Source: Sphaerosporella brunnea | Taxonomy: Eukaryota; Ascomycota; Pezizomycetes; Pezizales; Pyronemataceae | DNA: 64,000 nt | Direction of reading: 5' to 3' | Assembly (NCBI GenBank): GCA_008704415.1 | Contig: VXIS01000208.1 | Span: forward strand, 1 to 64,000 | In this document: positions 55,901 to 64,000 of the stretch, one piece after another | Numbering within the stretch: the stretch's first letter is position 1 | Layout of the letters: each line of letters starts with the position of its first letter | The notes under the pieces: generated by a model | Databases searched by the model: none | Seen by the model: only the letters and a program-made list of their open reading frames with translations | Told to the model about the DNA's origin: nothing | Translations under genes and position numbers: made by a program

Positions 55901-58900
55901 GCCGCCAGGAGATTGAAGGTATGGCGCCGTCGGCGTGTCGGAACGGGTGATACCAGACCCTATCTATGCGACTATCTCCCCCTGTCGATCGCAGTCTCAT
56001 CGTGCGCAGCATGTCGTCCTGGAAGCCCATGCCAGAGTTATGCGTCGGCAACTCACTGGTGTATGCTGGGGAAGCGCAAAAGCCTCCGGCTGCACACTCT
56101 ACCGAACGACAACTCGGAGGCACAATGTGTCACCCGCCTTGACACGCGTCGCCAGATGGGGTTGCAGTCGCGACTCCGACAATCTCGGTTAGATGCGCAT
56201 CAATACGGTATAAATGTTTGTGGCAAGAACTCGGTATCCACGCACCGACCACGCCACATGCCGAGGTGACACCAGTTTTCTTTGCGGCTGCCAGCGGAGG
56301 TGCAGTCGATTGGATTGGAGGTCTGGTCAGCACAAGGGGCACGCGCACCTGGCCTGCATGGCCGCACACGGGGTCATCAAGGTCACACCTGTCCGCTGTG
56401 TCGCTGTCAGGTCGCCCGCAGAGCTTGCGGCGGCACCTGAGCCTGATTCTGAGCTTCGCAGAAGATACGTCACCAGCATTTCTGGACGCAGAACGACCAG
56501 CACCCGGCAATGATTCATCGGTGGTGCTCGACTATCGCCCCTAGCATTTGCACCCCACGGCTTGTTCCCAAGAGTCAACACCGACGATCATGTCTCTCCG
56601 TGTCGGTTACCCATCATCGTCGTCTCTTTGTCGTCGTGGCTGTGCGAGAATCTACAGCTGTTCCCACATTCATGTCCCACGCCCGTGGTCTCGCTTTCAC
56701 AGCGGCCCCGTGTGCGAAACCTTTGACACGCTACACCCACGTTTTGGCGATGCCAAAACCCGCTCCTGCTCGATTAGCTGGGAGGCAGCATCGGGGAAAT
56801 GACATCCGCGCCACAGGCAGCGGGGTGGAGAGAGGGCTAGGGTGTAAGCACCTGCGATGCCCTGGGAAGAGAAGTCAATTCCTCGCCGCCACCCTGCAGT
56901 TCCAAGTGTGATTTCGATATCTCCGACCGCAGACTCACCGAACAGAACTCCTTACCCCCCTCAACTATTCGGCAATGGTGACAGCTAGCCAATTCGTGCG
57001 GTTTGCTGTCATGATGCATGCCGTGGTGCCCATCGGAACCAACCTTACCGGCCACCGCAATGATGGTGCGATTCCGATTGTCGCCGGGTCGTCGTCTGCA
57101 TCGTCATCCCTTACGGTGGGCCATGATCATGAATTCCTGCTACAAAATCGAAAACATTTTAACCACAGGAACCGATTGTGTGCCATCGGAGCCGAGCGCC
57201 GCCGTTCAGAATCTGTTGCCAGGCTCCGCTTGAGTGACGCACCATGCCCGCAAATCACCAAATCGTTCACGAGCAATAGCTCCTCCTCGGCCACTCCGAT
57301 CGGCTACTTGTTCACGCATTTGTTTTTTCCACAACATTACGGTGCTGGTTGCAAGCGCGCGCGAGAGCCGTGATCTGTTGGCTGCGTTGGCAGCCCTCGT
57401 TGGGAGTCCGTGACGTGGATCGCGCCGCGCATTACTACACACTGGATGGTGCCTATCATCTTGCCGAGTCTGCCGGTGATTGCACACCCCACGCTCCTAC
57501 AGCTTTGATGAGACCTTCGCACGCATGTGGCAAAGCTCTATCAGCCCCGCCGCTGGACCTGTCCCGGTCACTGTGTCACAGACATCGTCGCCACGTCCGA
57601 TGTGCGTTATTCACCCATTGTGGCTCCCGCTCCCCCTCCCGGCGTTTAGCACTCTACTCTCGCCAGAATACCGCCTGCTTGAGCGCCTGAGCATCTAGAC
57701 ACCTCCATGTGCACCTCGCATCGACGAACAGAGTAAACGCGTGGTAGTTGTCGCGGACGCGGGGGTGGTACAGTACCGGACTATACTCTCGCCAGCATAG
57801 TCCCTCTGGACCGTCTACCTGAGAGCCAGAGCATTTAAACATCTGCATTCGCACTTTACATTGAAGGACAGCATTAAGCAAAGGTCAGTCGCGTTGGTAT
57901 AGTACTCAGCTGCCGGGGCTAACGCTGCCCAGGTTGGCCTTCAGGCCGTCGATACCGACATTCCGAACGCCGCCGGAATGACCCATCGAAAACGTCCCGA
58001 GGCACAACCGCGGCCACGGCTTGTCGGCGCTAAGGTCGACGAATTCCACGGTCGACATCGGCAACCGTTCCGTCAAGGCTGATCTGGTACCACTGGTCGG
58101 CGACGAAGACGGCGAGCTGGGGGTGTAGCTGGCTGTCAGTGAGAGCAGCGAGTGTAGTCGCTGATGGCGTGCTGCGTGCTGAGAGGATGCGTGCGGAGCC
58201 AGGACGGGATTTAGGTGGGCAAGGCCACTGGCGTGACGCGCCATGGCCGAAACCCACGGAATCCAACACCACCTTTTCGCCACGGCCCTTTCGCTGCACT
58301 CCTGACTGGCTGCTGGTGTACACGGCCACACCTCTACCGTGGATACACTTTTGAAACGCTGGTTCGTCGTGGGACACGCCTGGTCCAAGGTCGGGTCTGG
58401 GCGTGATCGCAGAGGGGTATTCGCCTCCTCCTTTTTCGATCCTGACTTGCCAGCATCACGTTTGAGCCTCCAGTGCATGGGAAGCTCGGGGGTTCAGGGG
58501 ACAAGAAGTACCTATACGTGTTGGTACCTTTCAACCACACTACGGCACCATGGATCCCGACGACATACTGTCCCCATATTCGAACTCAGGGCGTTATCTC
58601 CCTCGAAACGGAAATGCGATGTTAGAAATGTTTTGCCTGTTGAAAGCCGTACTCGCGCTTCGCAGCAGGGTGTCTAGCTGTCAGCGCGTCTGCAACGTTG
58701 ACGCGTCTGTGGGAGAACCTATCACGAGTCAGCACAACGCCAACCAGGATTGAACCATCCTACCATCGTCGATGGTTGTTGCTTTGGAAGCCGAAGGCCC
58801 TGCGTTGGTCCCAGAGTTCTCACGTCACGTGTAGCGACGTGGGGACGACAGGTGGCAATCGGCGTGCAGGCGCGGGTCAAGGTAGACACGAATAAGCGGA

Positions 58901-59625
58901 TATGTGCACTGGAAATCGCTTCGTCGCACGACTTGATCGCCGCGGTGCCCGGCATGCACGTCCGCGCAGGTTCTGGCCACAGGTTTGACCCCGCCGCAGT
59001 CAGCAATCGCAAGTGCGCCGTCCGAGTGGCAGAATGCGCAGGCCGGGGTCAATCGTCCCAGTTTTGGGCTGGATATCCGGAGGCTGGCTGTCAGCCTCCC
59101 TGTCCGGGACTGATATTCAGCGAGCAAAATTCCACAAACTTTGCGGTGTCTATACCCTGGGATCTACCCACTCCACATCGTGAGCAGCGTTGCTGGCTGA
59201 GGAATCGAGCCCAACCGTGCGGTCGATTGCCCTAACTCACCTCCGGGCGGCCTCAACGACCCCGTAGCCGCATTCCCCGCCCCACCTGACGCCGTACACA
59301 AACACCGCACCGCAGTCTCGACCCTCGCCACTACTTCTATCCGCTCGATTGATGCGATGCCGATCTGCCGTACCCGGTTTGTCCGACTTTCGACCGCTGG
59401 CGTTTCGACCACGAGGCGTGCCATCCGGGCAGCCCACGAGCGATGAGCGCCACGCGAGCACCCGCGCCGAAGTATACTGAGACGTTCAGCGGGCAGTGAA
59501 GCTGGGTGGGGAGTGTGTCGACGCGAGCTGCAGTGAGAAGACGCTACGTGAAATGTCAAAAAGACGTCAACACGACGAAGCAATGTGGGTAGGTGACTGT
59601 GCCAGGAGCGGGCCAACTTAGCCAC
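52992..59625. other. Long stretch without a recognised gene
   Basis: Open frames up to about 190 codons occur on both strands, with inconsistent frames. Noted: a T-rich then purine-rich low-complexity belt (53182-53735); a 23-A run (55644-55666), possibly a retrotransposon tail; and a minus-strand pair of frames at 58377-57906 whose last part (FVDLSADKPWPRLCLGTFSM) looks coding but needs a frameshift to join its upstream half. Nothing can be named. Confidence 0.35.
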
Positions 59626-59945
59626 GCTGCGTTACCGAGAAGTTAGCGTTCCATTACTCGGCTAGGAGGCGGTGGCTGCCATACTGCGTTGCCAAGCAGT
59701 TAGCGTTGTATGACGCCAAGCAGTTAGCGTTATATGACGCGGCTACGAGGCGATGTGGCGGCAACACTGTGTTGCCAAGAAGTTAGCGTTATATGCCGCG
59801 GCTATGAGGCGGTGGCTGCCACACTGCGTTACCAAGACGTTAGCGTTATATGACGCGGCTATGAGGCGATGTGGCGGCAACACTGTGTTGCCAAGAAGTT
59901 AGCGTTATTTTATCGCGGTTATGAGGCGATGTGGCTAACGCTGGG
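59626..59945 (+). repeat. ~59-bp tandem repeat with alternating A/B units
   Basis: GTTGCCAAGAAGTTAGCGTT with GACGCGGCTATGAGGCG recurs about six times. Successive units alternate between endings GGTGGCTGCCACACTGC and GATGTGGCGGCAACACTG, giving a higher-order period of about 118 bp. Confidence 0.85.
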
Positions 59946-60339
59946 CGGCGCCGGCGGCGTACGGTCTGCTCGTCTTGCGATGGGCAGCTGTCAACCGCTA
60001 TGGCCAGGTGCACAGCTCAGTCCGGGCACCCCAGAACCGTCTCAGAAGCTCACCGGGCGCTTAATGCACATGCTCGAGTCACCCGTGGAGTATACGGTGG
60101 AAGCTGGTGAGATATGGAGTACGTCACTCTATATGATCCGAACAGATGCAGCAGCATCTCGCACTTCGCTCCGCACCTTGCAATTGACACTTCCACCGAC
60201 ATTCTCGCCAAGCTGGCCGATGCGATACCCCGCAAAGCCCACTGAATCAAACCAACTTCATCGTCTGCAATACACCACGCGGCCGCGTCATCATCGAAGC
60301 ACAGGACAGCGCCATTCAGTCGCACACGATGCGGTAGGA

Positions 60340-61091
60340 ACCCACGAGCTGCAGCGTTGCCGTCTTCTCAGACGGATCGCAGCTGCGGCGATGCTGCGGT
60401 CACCCACAACGCTCGAGGTTGGAAATTGTTCGGAGTGGCGAGATACGTGGGGAACGACAACGAAGCTTTTGAAGCAGAGCTTCTACGCATCGTGGCTGGC
60501 TAGAGTTAGCTCTTCACTGCCTCCCCAAGGAAACAACATCCGGAACGGTCCACCTTTTCGTAGACTCGCAGGCCGCCCTTCAACGTCTGCCGGACACCAA
60601 ACCTGGCCTGCTCCCATGGATCATGCCGGAGATCGCGCGAGCCGAGCGCCGGCTGACAGACGCTGGATGGGCTACAAAGTTCCGCTGGGTGCCCGGCCAC
60701 AAAAACGTCCCTGGCACCGAAATGGACGGCGGCTTCGCAACACAGGCGGCTAAAGATAAAACTTCAACTGCGCCCCCGAGGCCCTTGTCACCACCTCAAT
60801 CGCACACATCGCCACGGCCATCACGCAAGCCAAACGTCAAGACCGGAGGCCTGGCTCACCAAACACTGCCAGCCTATGAGCTACTGCAGACGGCCGAAGG
60901 GCACGACTAGGGCCGCTTTCAAGTCCAAGAAGACTCTGGCGGCACGGTTCTTCCAGCCACGACCTCAGAAATCTCCGACTCGCCCGCACCTCGACCGAAC
61001 CGGCAGACGGGACGATGATAAATGTTTGATCGGCACGCAGAAGCCGACGCAGACCAGGAACCACCTTTTTGAGACATGCCACCGGTGGTGA
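60340..61091 (+). pseudogene. Tad-like LINE RNase H and C-terminal relic
   Basis: One plus frame carries VFSDGS (60362), LFVDSQAALQRL (60554) and FRWVPGHKNVPGTEMDGGF (about 60677). FEAELLRI lies in a neighbouring frame (about 60468). Together these give the D, E, D and final H/D signatures of an RNase H domain. Downstream, ARFFQPRPQ and LDRTGRRDDDKC...TRNHLFETCHRW (60930-61091) match the C-terminal region after RNase H in Tad-type non-LTR elements. Stops and frameshifts (for example TGA at 60470) show it is dead. The reverse transcriptase was not found upstream; a tandem repeat lies there instead. Confidence 0.7.
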
Positions 61092-62490
61092 AAGGACTGT
61101 GCAGGACGGTCGCCGAGGCCACTCAAGAGGGCGGCAAGAAGAGAAGGAAGACGAATACGTCCGTGAGGGATCTTACGGCGGACGACTGATGCACGGAGGC
61201 GATTATGACGTTGTTGAGCTGCACGAGTGTTCGAATGTGGCCGTATTAGGCCTGGTCGTGTTTTCCTCTGTCTATTACGAGTCTCCTTGGTGCCTGAGCT
61301 GTTGGTTACTCCCTGGCTGATATCTTGGCATTATTTCCTTCGGAGGAGGGGACGCCACAGCAGGACATGTGCCTAGGGGCGGCGATGAATCTGATCTACA
61401 TGCCATGGCCGGAAGCGGATGAATGCAACATGATTAAAACAAACAACCGCCCATGACGAGTTGCGGGTGGATGGATATATTGTTGGGTCGCCGTGGTGGA
61501 AACACGCATGCTGCATTGCACGATTTCGAGGCAATCAAAGAAAAATAACAGCTTGCGTCCCCCGGCGGGTTCAAACTTCTTCTTCTTCCTGTGCCGCTCA
61601 TCCTTGATTCTGACTCTAGTTACCGCCGTCACACAATCAAACCGTAAGCGAGAGCCCACGTTCTCCAGCGCCGCAAAAGTGATGATTCGCGTCCCCCGTT
61701 TGGCCCATCGCATCCACTGTTGAGGGCCTTTTTCGCGATCTGTGCATGGGTCCTGCATCTGAATCAGCGCAGAACTGTTTGCATCGGGAACAGGGCGTGG
61801 CTTAGGCACTGCGTTTTCGCACCGTTCGGTCAGTTTCATTGCCTCTCGCGTCGCGGGGCCCTTTGAAGTGCCTCCAAAGCAGGCGACGCATTTCTGATGC
61901 GGCAAAGCTAAACCTTGAAATACTAACGAAGCCAACTACGTGGTTCATCAACTGCGATCTTGTCCGACATTTTGGAGGCCACATGTCCGAAAGCGCGTCC
62001 GACAACCAACCTGTTCGCGGCCAGGCCACCCACCGTGTCAATGGGGGTGGACGTATTATTTTGTGTCTGGTGTTGCTTGGGGTGCATTTGGCAAAAGATT
62101 TGGGTCCCGGAAGTTTTCGGATTGGTGTTGAATTCGATATTAATCGCGTCGTGTCTTGAATTTGAGAGTTCATGGATAATTGATTAATATTTACGATATC
62201 ACTCGCCACGCTTGGTAAGCAATCATCCAATGACGTTTGACCCCTGTTCCGCGCGTGGGACGCCGTTTTCTCCTCGCCGTGTACAGTTAGATCAACCCAG
62301 TGCCTCAACAGAGACATCAACCTCTATATCGCGCGTCGATTGGCTAGTTATCACGCACCGCTATGCTGGCCAGTGTTAACAATGAATCCGCGCACCACAG
62401 TCGAGGAAAAACAGACCTGGTGCACGCTTGCGCCGGCAGCTTTAGTGATGCGGCGTTTCGCTTCAGACTTGCCGACGCTGAGAATATGCT
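61092..62490. other. No clear gene
   Basis: Overlapping frames of 170-180 codons on the minus strand (61396-61935 and 61802-62320) and a 106-codon plus frame (61839-62159) compete. None has a domain or splice logic. Confidence 0.35.
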
Positions 62491-62730
62491 TCACAAAGGG
62501 GAAATCGATAAAACCGTGAGCATTGCTGACGCTTGCCAGAGGAGGTCGATGTAAATCTCCTTCTCGACATCGTCGAAATCGGTCCAACTGCGAGGGTCTA
62601 CGGCCAAATCAATCGGACAAAGAGCTCGCACATATTCGGCTATCTCTTGGAACTCCGCGGCTGTTATGCCGGTACGACCAAGTGTACAGGCAAGCCGCTG
62701 GCCCCGTTTGGTCTGCAGGTAGCCTGTCAT
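62491..62730 (-). CDS. Hypothetical exon or small protein, 79 codons
   Basis: A minus frame from ATG at 62730. The product has balanced, protein-like composition (ITAAEFQEIAEYVRALCP, then DLAVDPRSWTDFDDVEKEIY). It may be one exon of a larger gene: upstream sequence toward 63000 and downstream toward 62351 stay partly open in other frames. Not recognised. Confidence 0.35.
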   Translation of the reverse strand: MTGYLQTKRGQRLACTLGRTGITAAEFQEIAEYVRALCPIDLAVDPRSWTDFDDVEKEIYIDLLWQASAMLTVLSISPL

Positions 62731-62979
62731 TTTACGCTTTGCTGGTGGTTAGTTCTAATTGTACGCGCGCGAAAAAATATGCCGGCTGATAGTCCTGGGG
62801 TTGACTTCCCTCCCTCTTGTGCTGGCGCGGGTCGATGACACAAGTGCCACGCACACAGTAGGCCCCCGAAAACACGCTTGCCGAAAGGTGTAGCTTGATG
62901 TTGTTGGCAGCCGCCCTGACCGCCCTGGTACATCTTCTGTTCACTGCGACCAAATGTTGCCGAAACGCGTGGCTCACCG

Positions 62980-64000
62980 CAGTGCCGATCCGAGATGTGG
63001 CCGCCTGATCATGCCGTCCTGCAAGGGCCATGAGACGCAGAAGTGTGTTGTGCGGCAGCTCATCGTGTTCGTGCACAAACCCACAATTTTCTGCACCGGT
63101 CACGGTCAAAGATTCTCCGCGCCAATCCGGATATGTAACCCTTGGGGAGTTGGAGAGTCGCTGAGATTGCATGTGTCGTGAGCACACCAATCTGTGAGTT
63201 GTGTTGTTGTAATCATATTGCCTTCGACCGCATGCAGTCATGGCATATATACAGAAGAGATTGTGACCCCTTTGCAATAGGTGCCAGCGGAATAGGGCTA
63301 ATGCCGGGGCCGGCGGCTCCATCACGAAAGAAAACATGGGGATCGTGTACTCTTTCTCCATCCCCTTCCCATTCCCGTTTTCCTTCTGCTTCTATTATCC
63401 GCACCCAGAGGGTTCAGGAGTCGTGCGTGATTTGGAGAGTATATTTTCCGACACCTTACCAGGGCCCCAAAACCACCGATGTCGGTGGGTGGGAACAACC
63501 TCGGCCGAGGTCGAAAGTACAACAGCGTTCCCAGCCCGAGCCACAACGTGGTTGTGTTCAATTAAACGGTGGGTGACAGTGGTCAAGAAGTTGTCCCCCT
63601 CACGACTTCTCATCGAAGGTCTGCCTCCCATAGTGCGGTCTCAGGATCGTGGTCCACAAGCCTGCTGCGATTGTCTGTTCCCCCCATGCGTCTCCGGGTG
63701 CAGTGGCGATATCTTCCGCGTTCTTCAGGATTGGGCAGACCAACTCTCTGTGAGCAGACTCGTGCTCTGCGGCGTCATCAGACGAATCTGGAATGGCTGG
63801 AGCGTGGACGTCTTCATCTATCACCCAGTGGGCGGCCTCGTTCATGCCAGTGTGTCGAGGTGGTCATTTGAAATGGCGTCGACATTCCAGGCGCAGCCAT
63901 GATCGTGATCACCAGCATCTGCAGTGGAGCTGGTCGTCTTCCTATCAGTGACCTTAACGTACAGCCCGCCAAAGCGCTTCGAAGCACAGCTTCACTCATT
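62980..64000. repeat. Right copy of the segmental duplication (cut by window end)
   Basis: Diverged, same-orientation copy of 1008-3600 without the two transposons. gttgtgtt occurs once at 63551-63558, the pre-insertion site of the 815-bp element in the left copy. Conserved short peptide-like stretches (for example QLIVFVHKPTIFC on the plus strand near 63056) suggest an ancient coding or element-derived origin. Confidence 0.75.

Noticed and set aside
57906..58478. 190-codon minus-strand frame as a gene
   Set aside because: Its two halves look coding in different frames and no intron joins them; no domain is visible.

Overview
This is a gene-poor, transposon-rich window from a eukaryotic nuclear genome, almost certainly a filamentous fungus and most likely a basidiomycete. 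The reasons are short introns of about 45-55 nt with CTGAC or CTAAC branch sites, a relic of the fungal FunK1 kinase family, fungal-type hAT transposases, a Copia-type LTR element primed by initiator-Met tRNA, and a Tad-like LINE RNase H relic. There are no bacterial operons or ribosome binding sites. Most open frames in the window are chance frames.

The best gene is at 5848-8154 (+). It has four exons and a predicted product of 699 residues: a Pro/Thr-rich head, a coiled coil, a PD-(D/E)xK nuclease-like domain, and a complete protein kinase domain. This is the Crinkler/CR 'REase-kinase' architecture. Two other genes look intact but cannot be named: 32084-33869 (-), 578 residues, with a 90-bp in-frame tandem repeat and one 49-nt intron; and 43845-45032 (-), a polyglutamine protein. 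Smaller or weaker candidates lie at 9.3-9.9, 15.6-16.2, 26.8-27.4, 27.7-28.5, 35.1-36.0, 52.6-53.0 and 62.5-62.7 kb.

The rest is a mobile-element graveyard. Left end (1.0-3.6 kb): a segment duplicated at the right end (62.98 kb to the window edge), with two hAT-type non-autonomous insertions that have clear 8-bp target duplications (1459-1805 and 2171-2985). 11.65-12.55 kb: an element with TIRs of about 56 bp. 19-24 kb: broken genes on the minus strand (ankyrin, polyQ, and a gag with a CCHC knuckle). 25-26 and 30.5-31.7 kb: decayed tandem arrays. 34.4 kb: a FunK1 relic cut by a hAT end. 37.5-42.1 kb: a nested hAT nest in which one decayed transposase gene is split by a second hAT (39655-40532, TSD cgtaccac), by a minisatellite and by another repeat. 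46.1-48.1 kb: a Copia relic. 59.6-61.1 kb: a tandem repeat followed by the LINE RNase H relic. 48.5-59.6 kb holds many open frames on both strands, but almost none has recognisable coding logic.

The genes do not form a pathway. The window reads as a fast-evolving accessory region in which a Crinkler-like nuclease-kinase and a FunK1 relic sit among layered transposons. All calls were made by eye from sequence; no database search or computation was run.
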